Source: Streptomyces morookaense (GTDB lineage Bacteria; Actinomycetota; Actinomycetes; Streptomycetales; Streptomycetaceae). From it: a stretch of 64,000 nt of DNA. Both the position numbers and the translations under genes were made by a program. Below the pieces are notes generated by a model that saw only the letters and a program-made list of their open reading frames with translations, was not told the DNA's origin and did not search any database. The DNA lies in assembly GCF_013030945.1 (NCBI RefSeq), contig NZ_JABBXF010000008.1, positions 124,001 to 188,000 on the forward strand, written 5' to 3'. Every line of letters starts with the position of its first letter. The stretch's first letter is position 1. This document shows, one piece after another, positions 1 through 9,803 of this stretch.

Positions 1-1
1 G

Positions 2-331
2 GGCACCGACCACGGCGACGCCCAGGCCGCGGGCGGCAGGCTGGCCCGGCAGGCGACGGCCTCGCTCGCCGGACTCCTCGCCGAACGCGGCATGACCCGC
101 AAGGACTTGGCCGACCGCATGGGCGTCTCGCCGGGCCGGGTGAGCCAGATCCTCTCCGGCGGCGAGAACCTCACCCTCCGCTCGCTCGCCGCCGTCGCGG
201 AATGTCTCGACGCCCAGGTCGAGATCGTCTTCTCCGACGCCCCCGCCCCCCACGAGCCCGCCCGCACCAGGCCGGACGCCCGGCACGCGACCGCACCGGC
301 CGGGACGTACGCCCACTCACGCCTTCACTGA
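2..331 (+). CDS. Helix-turn-helix (XRE-type) regulator, 3' part only
   Basis: The reading frame is open from the first bases of the window, so the gene begins upstream. The visible part contains a short helical lead-in and then a Cro/C1-type helix-turn-helix (KDLADRMGVSPGRVSQILSG), which in this family reads DNA with its second helix. The tail after the HTH (SDAPAPHEPARTRPDARHA) is Pro/Arg-rich and probably disordered. The end overlaps by 15 nt the 3' end of the convergent membrane-protein gene. An XRE-type DNA-binding role is well supported. The target, and whether it is an antitoxin-like partner of an upstream gene, cannot be seen from here. Confidence 0.75.
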   Translation, partial: GTDHGDAQAAGGRLARQATASLAGLLAERGMTRKDLADRMGVSPGRVSQILSGGENLTLRSLAAVAECLDAQVEIVFSDAPAPHEPARTRPDARHATAPAGTYAHSRLH

Positions 332-1111
332 ACTCCCGCCCGCCATCTGCTCCATGGCCACGCAGGACAGATGCTGCCGCTTGAGCTCCAGGAGCCGCTC
401 CGCGTCGCTGCGCTTCCCGTGGGCGTGCGCCAGTTCCAGCAGGCAGACCAGGTACTGCTCCGCCTCGCCGAACGCCCGGCGCACCCGGCGGATCTCGTCC
501 CGCGTCGCCGGCCGGGCGTGCTGCTGACAGGACTTCTGGACCTTTGTCTCCAAGGTGATCCACCGCTGCGCGGCCGTCCGCACCTCGTTGTACCGCTCGT
601 TGATCTCCCGCTTCATCTGGGTGCGCAGCCGCACCGGACGCCCGGGCGCGTCCACCCGCAGCAGCAGATGGTGCCGGACACCGCCCGCGAAGGCGTCGAG
701 GTCCCAGCAGTCGCGGAAGCCCCCGGCCATCCGCTCGCACCACTCGGCCCGGTCGGTCCGCAGCCGCAGGGCCAGTTGATGCAGCAACAGCGAGTTGCCG
801 AGGGTGAGTACGGCCATGACGGCGCTCTTGTCGCCCTGTTCCCGGCCGCGCGGCGCGACGCCCCAGCCGGCCGCCGCACCCACCGCCACGGGCGGCACGC
901 TCGACGCGTGCGGCAGCAGCAGACCGCTGGCCACGGCCGCCATGCCGGAGGTCCACAGCACCACGGCGACCGTCAGCCCCGCCGAGCGGACCGTGCCCAG
1001 CAGCCGCCCGTCCTCACGGAACCGGAAGATCAGGCACACCCAGGTCACGGGCGCGCACACGGCGGCGGGCAGTACCCATTCCGTGATCAAGGACGCCTGG
1101 TCCCCTGCCAC
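317..1111 (-). CDS. Hypothetical membrane protein, 264 aa
   Basis: I do not recognise a named family. The N-terminal ~120 residues hold hydrophobic segments (around residues 8-27, 43-66 and 97-115) that look like membrane helices. The C-terminal half is charged and helical (for example QMKREINERYNEVRTAAQRW) and probably cytoplasmic. Base composition is typical of the surrounding coding DNA. The gene is divergent from kdpD, with about 190 nt between starts, and convergent with the partial HTH gene. No function is proposed. A link to kdp is possible only by position. Confidence 0.6.
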   Translation of the reverse strand: MAGDQASLITEWVLPAAVCAPVTWVCLIFRFREDGRLLGTVRSAGLTVAVVLWTSGMAAVASGLLLPHASSVPPVAVGAAAGWGVAPRGREQGDKSAVMAVLTLGNSLLLHQLALRLRTDRAEWCERMAGGFRDCWDLDAFAGGVRHHLLLRVDAPGRPVRLRTQMKREINERYNEVRTAAQRWITLETKVQKSCQQHARPATRDEIRRVRRAFGEAEQYLVCLLELAHAHGKRSDAERLLELKRQHLSCVAMEQMAGGSSVKA

Positions 1112-1300
1112 ATCGGCTCCCAGCTCTCACTCACAGCCCACCGTCACAACAAAATGATGTTCCCATCGCCCACTGTCACCGCGGGCAACGATCGGGCCAA
1201 GATCCGGGCGGAGCGCATGAATCGAGCCAGGACAGGGCGCGGCGCAGGGAGCACCATGGAAGGCGGACGGCCATGGTCCCGACCCGGCAGGAGCCCGCCG

Positions 1301-3769
1301 ATGGCGCGCGGAGCGTTGCGGATCTACCTCGGGGCCGCCCCCGGGGTGGGGAAGACCTACGCCATGCTCGAGGAGGGGCAGCGGCTGCGCGCCCAGGGCG
1401 CGGACGTCGTCGTCGGGTTCGCCGAGCCGCACGGGCGACGGCTCACGGCCGCCCTGGCCGAGGGGCTGGAGACGGTTCCGCGCCGCACCCTGGTGCACCG
1501 CGGGGTGTCGTTCACCGAGATGGACCTGGACGCCGTGCTCGCCCGCCGCCCCCAGGTCGCCCTGGTGGACGAGCTGGCCCACACCGACGTGCCCGGCTGC
1601 CGCAACGCCAAGCGCTGGCAGGACGTGGAGGAGCTGCTGGACGCGGGCATCGACGTCGTCACCACGCTCAACGTCCAGCACCTGGAGTCCCTCAACGACG
1701 TGGTGGAGCAGATCACGGGCGTCGTCCAGCACGAGACGCTGCCGGACGAGGTGGCACGGCGGGCCTCCCAGATCGAACTGGTCGACCTCCCGCCCGAGGT
1801 GCTGCGCCGTCGCATGGTGCACGGCGACATCTACCCGCCGGACCGCATCGAGTCCGCGCTGACGCACTACTTCCGGGTCGGCAACCTCACCGCACTGCGC
1901 GAACTGGCGCTGCTGTGGCTCGCCGACCGGGTGGAGGAGGGGCTCCAGCGCTACCGCACCGACCACGGCATCGCCACCCCCTGGGAGACCCGCGAGCGGA
2001 TCCTGGTCGGCCTGACCGGTGGCGCGGAGGGCGAGACGCTCATCCGGCGCGCCGCCCGGATCACCGCCCGCACCCCCGGGAGCGAGCTGCTGGCCCTCCA
2101 TGTCGTCCCGGGCGACGCACTGGCGGGCGGCAGCCCGGCCGCGCTCGACGGCCAGCGCGCCCTCGTGGAGTCCCTGGGCGGCAGCTACCACCAGGTCACG
2201 GGGGACGACGTCGTCGAGGCGCTGCTGGAGTTCGCCCGGGCGGAGAACGTCACCCAGATCGTGCTGGGCGCGAGCCGCCGGGGCCGGCTCTCCCGGCTGT
2301 GGCACGCCGGGGTGGGGCAGCGGACGATCCACGGCTCCGGGCCCGTCGACGTGCACATCGTCACGCACGAGGCGGCGGCCGGCTCGGCCGCCCTGGCCCG
2401 GCCTCCGCTCCCGTACCGGGGCACCGGCCGGCGCCGGTACTGGCTGGCGACCGCGGGCACGGCACTCCTGCTGCCCGCGCTGACCTGGGCCCTGACGGCG
2501 CTGCGCGGCCGTCTCGACCTCTCCGCCGATCTGATCCTCTACCTGCTGGCCGTCGTGGTGATCGCCCTCGTCGGCGGGCTGTGGCCCGCCCTGGTCGCCG
2601 CGGTGGCCGCGGCGCTGCTGGCGGACTACTTCTTCACCGCTCCCCCGCACTCCTTCGCCGTCGAGCACGGGCACGACATCCTCGCGCTCGTCGCCTTCGT
2701 CACCGTCGCCGCGCTCGTCGGCTCGGCCGCGGGGGCAGCCGCCCGGCGCAGCTACCAGGCGGTGCGCGCCACGTCCGAGGCGCGGACCCTGAGCCGGCTG
2801 GCCACGGCGATGATGCACGGGCAGGATCTGCCCTCCCTCGTGGAGCAGATCCGGGAGAACTTCGGCCTCACCGCGGTGAGTCTGCTGGAACGGGACCCCG
2901 GTGCGGGCGCCCGGCCCCGCTGGTATGTCGTCGCCAGCGCGGGCGAGCAGCCGCCCGAACGGCCTTACGACGGTGACCTGGAGAGCCCCGTCGACGACAG
3001 CCTCACCCTCGCGGCGCGCGGCCAGGGGCTGAGCCGGGAGGACCGGCAGTTCCTCGCCGCGTGCGCCGCGCAGCTCGCGGTGGCGTACACCCAAGGCCGG
3101 CTCGCCCGGCACGCCGCCGAGACGGACACCTTCGCCGCCGCGGAGCGCACGCGTGCCTCGCTCCTGGTCACGGCGGTACGCGAGTTGAGGACCTGTCTGG
3201 ACACGGCGGCCGGGGCGCTCGCACGGGCGGACGAGCCGGAGCAGGCACGGGCGGCCACCGTCCGGTCCTCCGTGCGCCGTGCGCAGCAGCTCGTCACCGA
3301 CCTGGACGATGTGAGCAGGCTGCACGCCGGAGCGCTCGACCTCTGCCTCCGCCCGGTGGAGCTCAGCGAGGTCCTGACCACGGCCCTGGACGACCTCGGG
3401 CCCGGCGGCCACACGCTCGTCCTCTCCCTGCCGGAGGAGCTGCCCGACGTCATCGCCGACGCGGCCCTGCTCACCCGCGCCCTCACCGCCCTCGCCGCAG
3501 ACGCGCTGCGCCACAGCCCGGCCGGTCAACCTCCCGTCGTCACCGCCGAGTTGATGTCAGGCGGCCGGCTGGCCCTGCGCATCACGGACGGGACGGACGG
3601 CTCCCCGGTCCCGGCGGAACGGGGCCGGAGCCTGGCCCTGCGGCTGTCCCGGGACCTCGTCGAGGCCATGGGGGCTTCGCTGCGGTCCTCGGATACGCAG
3701 GCCGCGGCCTTCGCGGTGACGCTCGTCCTGCCGGCCTCGGCGGCGCCTCCGGGCTCCGCTGCGCCGTGA
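1301..3769 (+). CDS. kdpD: KdpD-type potassium sensor with a degenerate histidine-kinase core
   Basis: About 822 aa. The N-terminal KdpD domain has Walker A GAAPGVGKTYAML and Walker-B-like VALVDELAHTD. A universal-stress (USP) domain follows (from ERILVGLTGG), then four membrane helices (about residues 385-490), a GAF-like segment and a kinase-like region. KdpD normally autophosphorylates on an H-box His and signals to KdpE, or binds c-di-AMP through its USP domain. Here the H-box reads AVRELRTCL: the His is replaced by Arg (about residue 627). The N-box reads ALAADALRHSP, with Asp (about 734) for the catalytic Asn, and the G1 box is DGTDGSPVP. Kinase activity is therefore doubtful. The chosen ATG has AGGAG seven bases upstream. 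An ATG at 1256, also with a purine-rich site, would add 15 residues. No kdpE is present in the window. Confidence 0.88.
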   Translation: MARGALRIYLGAAPGVGKTYAMLEEGQRLRAQGADVVVGFAEPHGRRLTAALAEGLETVPRRTLVHRGVSFTEMDLDAVLARRPQVALVDELAHTDVPGCRNAKRWQDVEELLDAGIDVVTTLNVQHLESLNDVVEQITGVVQHETLPDEVARRASQIELVDLPPEVLRRRMVHGDIYPPDRIESALTHYFRVGNLTALRELALLWLADRVEEGLQRYRTDHGIATPWETRERILVGLTGGAEGETLIRRAARITARTPGSELLALHVVPGDALAGGSPAALDGQRALVESLGGSYHQVTGDDVVEALLEFARAENVTQIVLGASRRGRLSRLWHAGVGQRTIHGSGPVDVHIVTHEAAAGSAALARPPLPYRGTGRRRYWLATAGTALLLPALTWALTALRGRLDLSADLILYLLAVVVIALVGGLWPALVAAVAAALLADYFFTAPPHSFAVEHGHDILALVAFVTVAALVGSAAGAAARRSYQAVRATSEARTLSRLATAMMHGQDLPSLVEQIRENFGLTAVSLLERDPGAGARPRWYVVASAGEQPPERPYDGDLESPVDDSLTLAARGQGLSREDRQFLAACAAQLAVAYTQGRLARHAAETDTFAAAERTRASLLVTAVRELRTCLDTAAGALARADEPEQARAATVRSSVRRAQQLVTDLDDVSRLHAGALDLCLRPVELSEVLTTALDDLGPGGHTLVLSLPEELPDVIADAALLTRALTALAADALRHSPAGQPPVVTAELMSGGRLALRITDGTDGSPVPAERGRSLALRLSRDLVEAMGASLRSSDTQAAAFAVTLVLPASAAPPGSAAP

Positions 3770-4121
3770 CCCTGCACATCAGCGTGTTCCCGGGCCGGGC
3801 CTCCCGTCTACCACTACCGTGTGCGCCTGTGTACCCACCTTGTTCCTCCGGCGACGCACCCGTGTCCGGGGTTCAGAACAAGCCATCGAACGCAATAAAG
3901 CCCCCGTCAATATGCCGCCTCCTGACATCAGGAGCGCGCTAAGGGGACTCGCCAGGGCGGGTGTCCGGCGCTTCGCTACGGGTGGCTCGAACGAGTCGGC
4001 GCACACGCCGTCGGTCCGTCCCCCACAGCTCCCACACAGGAACCGACGGCTCCTCCCTCCCCCTTCCTCTCCCTTCCTCCCCCTCCCCACTCTTCCTCAC
4101 CCTTCACGAGGTGTATCGCCC
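3770..4121 (+). promoter_or_regulatory. Long untranslated region ahead of the kdp transporter genes, with a pyrimidine tract
   Basis: These 352 bases hold no convincing gene. The first part contains G/C stem-forming stretches. Positions 4050-4088 are an uninterrupted C/T tract of 39 bases, followed by further C/T-rich sequence up to a GAGGTG ribosome-binding site at 4108-4113. The length and the tract suggest a leader or promoter region for the kdpFABC operon. I could not match a known riboswitch by eye. Confidence 0.4.
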
Positions 4122-4205
4122 ATGGCTGATCTCGCCTTCGTCGGCCTCACGATCGTGGCCTTCGTCCTGCTCCACCTTGCGGTCAAGGGGGTGGAACGGC
4201 TGTGA
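4122..4205 (+). CDS. 27-residue single-helix membrane peptide at the head of kdpFABC
   Basis: The peptide [20 protein letters not shown] followed by VKGVERL is one hydrophobic helix with a basic C-terminal end. GAGGTG lies 8 nt before the ATG. Its stop overlaps the GTG start of kdpF (GTGA), so the two would be translationally coupled. Tiny membrane ORFs ahead of kdpF are, as I recall, common in actinobacteria. A role in assembly or stability of the Kdp complex is inference. Confidence 0.6.
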   Translation: MADLAFVGLTIVAFVLLHLAVKGVERL

Positions 4206-4291
4206 CCGTCGAGAACATCGTCGGCCTCGTCGTCGCGGTGGGCCTGCTGCTCTACCTGCTGTACTGCCTGATCTTCCCGGAGAGGTTCTGA
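4202..4291 (+). CDS. kdpF: KdpF, small subunit of the potassium-transporting ATPase
   Basis: A GTG-started 29-residue peptide: one membrane helix ([20 protein letters not shown]) ending in PERF, the usual KdpF ending. KdpF is a single-pass peptide that stabilises the KdpABC complex in the cytoplasmic membrane. It overlaps the preceding 27-residue ORF by 4 nt and its stop directly abuts the kdpA ATG, so it lies inside a coupled operon. Confidence 0.85.
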   Translation: MTVENIVGLVVAVGLLLYLLYCLIFPERF

Positions 4292-5956
4292 ATGAACGAC
4301 ACCCTCGCGGGCTGGCTGCAGATCCTCGCCCTCGTGGCCGCACTCGCCCTGTGCCACCGGCCGTTGGGCGACTACGTCGCGCACTGCCTGACCACCACCC
4401 GCCACCTGCGCGCAGAACGGCTCGTGTACCGCACCGGCGGCGTCGACGGCGACGCCGAACAGACCTGGCCCGCCTACATGCGCAGCCTGCTGGCGTTCTC
4501 CGCCGTGTCCGTGCTGTTCCTCTACGCCTTCCTGCGGCTGCAGAACCACCTCCTGCTGTCGCTCGGCATGAAGCCCGTCGCCCCGGATCTGGCGTTCAAC
4601 ACGGCCACGTCCTTCGTCACCAACACCAACTGGCAGGCGTACTCGGGCGAGTCGGCCATGGGCCACCTGGTGCAGATGGCGGGCCTGGCCGTGCAGAACT
4701 TCGTCTCGGCGGCCGTCGGCATCGCGGTGGTCGCCGCCCTGATCCGGGGCTTCACCCGCAAGCGCACCCACCACATCGGCAACTTCTGGGTCGACCTGAC
4801 CCGCATCGTGCTGCGCGTCCTGCTACCGGTCGCATTCGTCTTCGCCCTCGTGCTCGTGGCGGCCGGGGTGATCCAGAACTTCCACGGCGCCCAGGCCCTG
4901 ACGACCGTCGCCGGGGACCACCAGAGCATCACCGGCGGTCCCGTCGCCTCCCAGGAAGCCATCAAGGAACTGGGCACCAACGGAGGCGGGTTCTACAGCG
5001 CCAACTCCGCCCACCCCTTCGAGAACCCCACCGGTTTCACCGACCTCGTCGAGATCTTCCTTCTCCTGGTCATCCCGTTCGCCCTGCCGCGCACCTTCGG
5101 CACCATGGTCCGCGACCGCCGCCAGGGGTACGCGGTCGTCGCCGTCATGGCACTGATCTGGGCGGCCTCGGTGACGGTCGTCACGATCAACGAGCTGCAC
5201 AGCGTGAGCAGTCCGGCCGGGCACGCGGCGGGCGGCATGATGGAGGGCAAGGAACAGCGGTTCGGCATCTGGTCCTCCGCACTGTTCGCCGTCTCCACCA
5301 CGCTCACCTCGTGCGGCGCGGTGAACGCCGCCCACGACTCGTTCACGCCGGGCGGCGGCGGACTGCTGATCTTCAACATGATGCTGGGCGAGATCGCGCC
5401 CGGCGGCACCGGATCCGGCCTCTACGGCATTCTCGTCGTGGCCGTCATCGCGGTCTTCGTCGCCGGGCTGATGGTCGGCCGCACGCCCGAATACCTCGGC
5501 AAGAAACTCGGCAGCCGCGAGATCAAGTTCGCCTCCCTCTACATTCTCAGCACCCCCGCCATCGTCCTCGTCGGCGCGGGAATCGCCATGTCCCTGCCCG
5601 GCGAACAGAAGGCGATGACCAATTCCGGTCCACACGGCTTCTCCGAAGTCCTCTACGCGTTCACCTCCGCCGCCAACAACAACGGCTCGGCCTTCGCCGG
5701 CCTGCAGGCCAATACCGTCTGGTACAACACCGCACTCGGCCTGGCCATGGTCTTCGGCCGTTTCCTGCCCATGGTGTTCGTGCTGGCACTGTCCGGCGCC
5801 CTGGCCCGGCAGCGCCCGGTGCCCGTCACGGCCGGCACCCTGCCGACCCACCGGCCGCAGTTCGTCGGGCTGTTGGCCGGCGTGATCCTCATCGTCGTCG
5901 GCCTCACCTACTTCCCGGCGCTGGCGCTGGGGCCGCTCGCGGAAGGACTGCACTGA
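4292..5956 (+). CDS. kdpA: KdpA, potassium-binding and translocating subunit
   Basis: 554 aa, the normal length for KdpA. It is a polytopic membrane protein of the K+ transporter superfamily with four pore-loop repeats. Visible selectivity-filter-type segments include [51 protein letters not shown] and [12 protein letters not shown]. It carries K+ across the membrane in the KdpFABC high-affinity uptake ATPase. It starts immediately after the kdpF stop and its own stop shares a base with the kdpB start (TGATG), indicating coupled translation and equal stoichiometry. Confidence 0.97.
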   Translation: MNDTLAGWLQILALVAALALCHRPLGDYVAHCLTTTRHLRAERLVYRTGGVDGDAEQTWPAYMRSLLAFSAVSVLFLYAFLRLQNHLLLSLGMKPVAPDLAFNTATSFVTNTNWQAYSGESAMGHLVQMAGLAVQNFVSAAVGIAVVAALIRGFTRKRTHHIGNFWVDLTRIVLRVLLPVAFVFALVLVAAGVIQNFHGAQALTTVAGDHQSITGGPVASQEAIKELGTNGGGFYSANSAHPFENPTGFTDLVEIFLLLVIPFALPRTFGTMVRDRRQGYAVVAVMALIWAASVTVVTINELHSVSSPAGHAAGGMMEGKEQRFGIWSSALFAVSTTLTSCGAVNAAHDSFTPGGGGLLIFNMMLGEIAPGGTGSGLYGILVVAVIAVFVAGLMVGRTPEYLGKKLGSREIKFASLYILSTPAIVLVGAGIAMSLPGEQKAMTNSGPHGFSEVLYAFTSAANNNGSAFAGLQANTVWYNTALGLAMVFGRFLPMVFVLALSGALARQRPVPVTAGTLPTHRPQFVGLLAGVILIVVGLTYFPALALGPLAEGLH

Positions 5957-8037
5957 TGGCCGACTCGCTCCCCCGGCACCAGCCGCATCGCGTCTCGGGC
6001 GGCCTGCTCGACCCCCGGCAGCTGCTCGCCTCGTTCCCCGACGCCGTGCGCAAGCTCGATCCGCGGCTGATGGTCCGCAACCCGGTGATGTTCGTCGTCG
6101 AAGTCGGCGCCCTGCTCACCACGTTGTCGGCGCTGAAGGACCCGGGCGTCTTCCCCTGGGTGATCGCGGCGTGGCTGTGGCTCACCACCGTCTTCGCCAA
6201 CCTCTCGGAGGCGGTGGCGGAGGGCCGGGGCAAGGCCCAGGCCGAGACGCTGCGCCGCGCCCGGACGCACACCACGGCCCGTCGCCTCACGGACTGGCGG
6301 CCCGGCGCCGAGGCGCCGCCGGAGGAGGAGGTGGCCGCCGCCGAGCTGCAGTTGGGCGACCACGTCGTCGTCGAGGCAGGGCAGATCATCCCGGGCGACG
6401 GGGACGTCGTCGAGGGCGTCGCCTCCGTGGACGAGTCCGCCATCACCGGCGAGTCGGCCCCGGTCATCCGCGAGTCCGGCGGCGACCGTTCGGCCGTCAC
6501 CGGTGGTACGAAGGTGCTGTCCGACCGCATCGTCGTGAAGATCACCTCCAAGCCGGGCGAGACCTTCATCGACCGCATGATCGCCCTGGTCGAGGGCGCG
6601 GCCCGGCAGAAGACGCCGAACGAGATCGCCCTCAACATCCTGCTGGCCTCGCTGACCATCGTCTTCATGATCGCCGTGATCACCCTCCAGCCCTTCGCGA
6701 TCTACGCGAAGGCCGAGCAGAGCATCGTCATCCTGGTGGCGCTCGTGGTCGCCCTGATCCCGACGACCATCGGCGCCCTGCTCTCCGCGATCGGCATCGC
6801 GGGCATGGACCGCCTGGTGCAGCGCAACGTCCTGGCCATGTCCGGCCGTGCCGTCGAGGCCGCCGGCGATGTCAACACCCTGCTGCTCGACAAGACCGGC
6901 ACCATCACCCTCGGCAACCGTCAAGCCGCCGAGTTCCTCCCCGTCCAAGGGGTGGAGGCCGACGAACTGGCGGACGCCGCCCAGCTGTCCTCGCTCGCCG
7001 ACGAGACACCCGAGGGCCGTTCCGTCGTCGTCCTGGCCAAGTGGCGGCACGCGCTGCGGGCCCGCGGCGAAGGGGAGCTGGAGGGTGCCGAGTTCGTCCC
7101 CTTCACCGCGCAGACCCGGATGAGCGGGGTGGACGTCGACGGCCGCAGCATCCGCAAGGGCGCGGCCGGGGCGGTGACCGGCTGGGTGACCGACCGCGGC
7201 GGCCGCCCCGGGGACGAGGTGCACGACATCACCGAACGCATCTCGCAGAGCGGCGGCACCCCGCTGGTGGTGGCAGTGGACGACGCCGACGGCGCCCGCG
7301 TGCTGGGCGTCATCCACCTCAAGGACGTCGTCAAGGAGGGCATCCGGGAACGCTTCGACGAGCTGCGCCGCATGGGCATCAAGACCGTCATGATCACGGG
7401 TGACAACCCGCTGACGGCCAAGGCGATCGCGGAGGAGGCGGGGGTCGACGACTTCCTGGCCGAGGCGACGCCCGAGGACAAGATGGCCCTCATCAAGCGC
7501 GAGCAGGCCGGCGGCAAGCTGGTCGCGATGACGGGCGACGGCACCAACGACGCCCCGGCGCTGGCCCAGGCCGACGTGGGCGTGGCCATGAACACCGGCA
7601 CCTCGGCCGCCAAGGAGGCCGGGAACATGGTGGACCTGGACTCCAACCCCACCAAGCTCATCGAGATCGTCGAGATCGGCAAACAGCTGCTGATCACCCG
7701 CGGAGCGCTGACCACCTTCTCCATCGCCAACGACGTCGCGAAGTACTTCGCCATCATCCCCGCGATGTTCGCGGTCGCCCACCCCGGCCTCGACAGGCTC
7801 AACATCATGAAGCTGCACAGCCCGACGTCGGCCATCTCCTCCGCGATCATCTTCAACGCACTGATCATCGTCGCACTCATCCCGCTCGCCCTGCGCGGCG
7901 TGCGCTACCGGCCCTCGTCCGCGGCGGCCCTGCTCAGCCGCAACATCTGGCTGTACGGGCTCGGCGGCCTCGTACTGCCCTTCGTCGGCATCAAACTCAT
8001 CGACCTGGCCGTCCAGTTCGTCCCCGGCCTCCACTGA
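5956..8037 (+). CDS. kdpB: KdpB, ATP-hydrolysing P-type ATPase subunit
   Basis: 693 aa, typical for KdpB. P-type ATPase signatures are intact: actuator loop TGES ([10 protein letters not shown]), phosphorylation site [10 protein letters not shown] with Asp at about residue 312, and hinge motif [16 protein letters not shown]. The membrane helices fit class IA potassium pumps. KdpB hydrolyses ATP to energise K+ movement through KdpA. Its start overlaps the kdpA stop by one base. The reading frame continues open far upstream, but that extension lies over kdpA in another frame and is not real. Confidence 0.97.
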   Translation: MADSLPRHQPHRVSGGLLDPRQLLASFPDAVRKLDPRLMVRNPVMFVVEVGALLTTLSALKDPGVFPWVIAAWLWLTTVFANLSEAVAEGRGKAQAETLRRARTHTTARRLTDWRPGAEAPPEEEVAAAELQLGDHVVVEAGQIIPGDGDVVEGVASVDESAITGESAPVIRESGGDRSAVTGGTKVLSDRIVVKITSKPGETFIDRMIALVEGAARQKTPNEIALNILLASLTIVFMIAVITLQPFAIYAKAEQSIVILVALVVALIPTTIGALLSAIGIAGMDRLVQRNVLAMSGRAVEAAGDVNTLLLDKTGTITLGNRQAAEFLPVQGVEADELADAAQLSSLADETPEGRSVVVLAKWRHALRARGEGELEGAEFVPFTAQTRMSGVDVDGRSIRKGAAGAVTGWVTDRGGRPGDEVHDITERISQSGGTPLVVAVDDADGARVLGVIHLKDVVKEGIRERFDELRRMGIKTVMITGDNPLTAKAIAEEAGVDDFLAEATPEDKMALIKREQAGGKLVAMTGDGTNDAPALAQADVGVAMNTGTSAAKEAGNMVDLDSNPTKLIEIVEIGKQLLITRGALTTFSIANDVAKYFAIIPAMFAVAHPGLDRLNIMKLHSPTSAISSAIIFNALIIVALIPLALRGVRYRPSSAAALLSRNIWLYGLGGLVLPFVGIKLIDLAVQFVPGLH

Positions 8038-8069
8038 CGGCAGTCAGAAGGCGAAGAAGGCGAGTCCTC

Positions 8070-8720
8070 ATGCTCCTCCATCTCCCGTCCACGGCCCGGC
8101 AGTACCTGTCGGCCCTGCGCATCCTGCTGGTGCTCACGGTCCTCACCGGCATCGTCTACCCGCTGGCCGTCACCGGCATCGCGCAAGCGGTCTTCCCCCA
8201 CCGGGCGAACGGCTCCCTGATCGAGGACCACAGCAGGCCTGTCGCCTCCGCACTCCTCGGCCAGAACTTCGCCCTGCCGAAGCGGAACCCGGCGGACCCG
8301 GCCGAGCAACTGCGCCCCGATCCCCGGTGGTTCCAGCCCCGGCCCTCCTCCGCCGACGCGGGCAAGGGGGCGGGCCCGTACGACCCGACATATTCCGGCG
8401 CGTCAAACCTCGGCCCCACCGACCCCGACCTGGTCGCGGCCGTCGGCCGACGCCGGGCCGCGGTGGCCGCGTTCGACGGGGTCGATCCGCGGACCGTCCC
8501 GGCGGACGCCGTCACCGCAAGCGGTTCGGGGCTGGACCCGGACATCTCCCCCGCCTACGCCCGCGAGCAGGCGGACCGGGTGGCCCGGGCCCGCCGGCTG
8601 CCCTCCGGGCGGGTGCGTGGGCTTGTGGAGGCACATGTCGAGGGGCGCGGTCTCGGGTTTCTGGGGGAGCCGCATGTGAACGTGGTGGAGCTCAACCACG
8701 ATTTGGCGTCGCTGGGTTGA
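8070..8720 (+). CDS. kdpC: KdpC, accessory subunit of the potassium ATPase
   Basis: 216 aa. One N-terminal membrane helix (about residues 15-38) precedes a periplasmic-side domain with the family signatures LLGQNF, RPSSAD, SGASNLGPTDPDL and GSGLDPDISPAYAREQ. KdpC stabilises the KdpA-KdpB complex and affects nucleotide affinity. It lies 32 nt after kdpB, with a purine-rich site upstream, and a strong hairpin directly follows its stop. It closes the operon. Confidence 0.96.
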   Translation: MLLHLPSTARQYLSALRILLVLTVLTGIVYPLAVTGIAQAVFPHRANGSLIEDHSRPVASALLGQNFALPKRNPADPAEQLRPDPRWFQPRPSSADAGKGAGPYDPTYSGASNLGPTDPDLVAAVGRRRAAVAAFDGVDPRTVPADAVTASGSGLDPDISPAYAREQADRVARARRLPSGRVRGLVEAHVEGRGLGFLGEPHVNVVELNHDLASLG

Positions 8721-8722
8721 GG

Positions 8723-8741
8723 GGCGCCCCTACGGGGCGCC
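8723..8741. terminator. Hairpin terminator between kdpC and the convergent hydrolase gene
   Basis: Perfect 8-bp arms GGCGCCCC (8723-8730) and GGGGCGCC (8734-8741) with a 3-base loop. It lies immediately after the kdpC stop and just before the stop of the convergent gene, so it can act in both directions. There is no U-tract, as is common in high-GC actinobacteria. Confidence 0.65.
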
Positions 8742-8745
8742 ACCC

Positions 8746-9732
8746 TTACGGGCGCGGCACCGCGGCCAGGAACTCCAGCAGGGCCGCGTTGACCTCCTCC
8801 GGACGCTCCTGCTGGGTCCAGTGACCGCAGCCGGGAAGGGTGATGCTGCGGGTGAGCCCCGGCAGGATCCGGTCCAGGGAGGAGAGCACCTGGTCCATGC
8901 CGGGGAAACCGCGCACGAGATCGCGGTCCCCGGACACGTAGAGGGCCGGGACCTCGATGCCGCGGCCGTCGAAGGGGGCGAGCAGTTCCCAGTTGCGGTC
9001 GATGTTGCGGTACCAGTTGAGGCCGCCGGTGAAGGCGCGGCTGCCGTGGTGCGCGTATTCGCGGGCGAAGACCCGGACGTCCTCCTCGGTGAGCCACTCG
9101 GGGAGTTCCTTGGGCTCCCGCATGGTGTCGAGGAGCGTCGCGCCCTCGGGGACGACCCAGGGGCGCGGCGGGTCGGTGGCCGGGCTGTCGCCCGAGCTGC
9201 CGGACAGCAGGCTGCGGAAGGTGGCGGCCGGGTCCTGCGCCAACTCGGCGTCGGCGACGCCCGGTTCCTGGAAGTACTGCTGGTAGAACCCGTCCCCGAG
9301 CAGCGCGCGCAGCCGGGGCAGCGGGGGCTCCGCACCGCGCGGCACATGCGGGACGCTCAGGCCTGCGACCGCACGCACCACGTCGGGGCGCAGCAGTGCC
9401 GTGGTCCAGGCGACCGGGGCGCCCCAGTCGTGGCCGACGACCACGGCGCGTTCCTCGCCCAGTGCGTGGATCAGTCCGATCACGTCGCCGGTGAGGTGCA
9501 GCAGGCTGTAGGCGGCGATGTCGCCGGGCTGGTCGCTGCGGGCGTACCCGCGCTGGTCCGGCGCGACGACCCGGTATCCGGCCGCGGCCAGGGGCGCGAA
9601 CTGGTGGCGCCAGGAGTACCAGCACTCGGGGAAGCCGTGCAGCAGCAGGACCAGCGGCCCCTCACCCTGCTCGGCGATGTGCAGCCTGACGCCGTTCACC
9701 TCGACGTGGCGGTGCTCCACCGCGACGCTCAT
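8746..9732 (-). CDS. Alpha/beta-hydrolase of the soluble epoxide hydrolase type
   Basis: 328 aa, full length for the family. The oxyanion motif HGFPECWYSW, nucleophile motif GHDWGAPVAW (Asp nucleophile) and catalytic His in GCGHWTQQERP are present, together with Tyr residues in the lid region. An Asp nucleophile plus HGFPE fits epoxide hydrolases rather than esterases or haloalkane dehalogenases. It would open epoxides to diols in the cytoplasm. The ATG was chosen because GGGGAGGG lies just upstream. The longer open frame upstream runs over the glycosyltransferase gene. It lies 71 nt downstream of that gene on the same strand, so co-transcription is likely. Confidence 0.88.
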   Translation of the reverse strand: MSVAVEHRHVEVNGVRLHIAEQGEGPLVLLLHGFPECWYSWRHQFAPLAAAGYRVVAPDQRGYARSDQPGDIAAYSLLHLTGDVIGLIHALGEERAVVVGHDWGAPVAWTTALLRPDVVRAVAGLSVPHVPRGAEPPLPRLRALLGDGFYQQYFQEPGVADAELAQDPAATFRSLLSGSSGDSPATDPPRPWVVPEGATLLDTMREPKELPEWLTEEDVRVFAREYAHHGSRAFTGGLNWYRNIDRNWELLAPFDGRGIEVPALYVSGDRDLVRGFPGMDQVLSSLDRILPGLTRSITLPGCGHWTQQERPEEVNAALLEFLAAVPRP

Positions 9733-9803
9733 ATGCCCTCCCCTGCTCGAAGGTTGATTCCCGCACGATACGCCGCACCATACGCCGCGCGATGACCGCA
9801 CGG

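Noticed and set aside
371..1300. Open frame that would extend kdpD by about 310 residues upstream
   Set aside because: It lies antisense to the membrane-protein gene, has Pro/Arg-rich shadow composition, and KdpD proteins begin near ARGALRIYLGAAPGVGKT.
3770..4121. c-di-AMP (ydaO) riboswitch ahead of kdp
   Set aside because: A few short pieces look similar (ACAGCTCCC, GGAACCGACGG), but the conserved order and stems could not be laid out by eye, so it is left as something to test and not annotated.
1301..8720. A kdpE response-regulator gene in the kdp region
   Set aside because: No receiver-domain protein is encoded on either strand between 1 and 9 kb.
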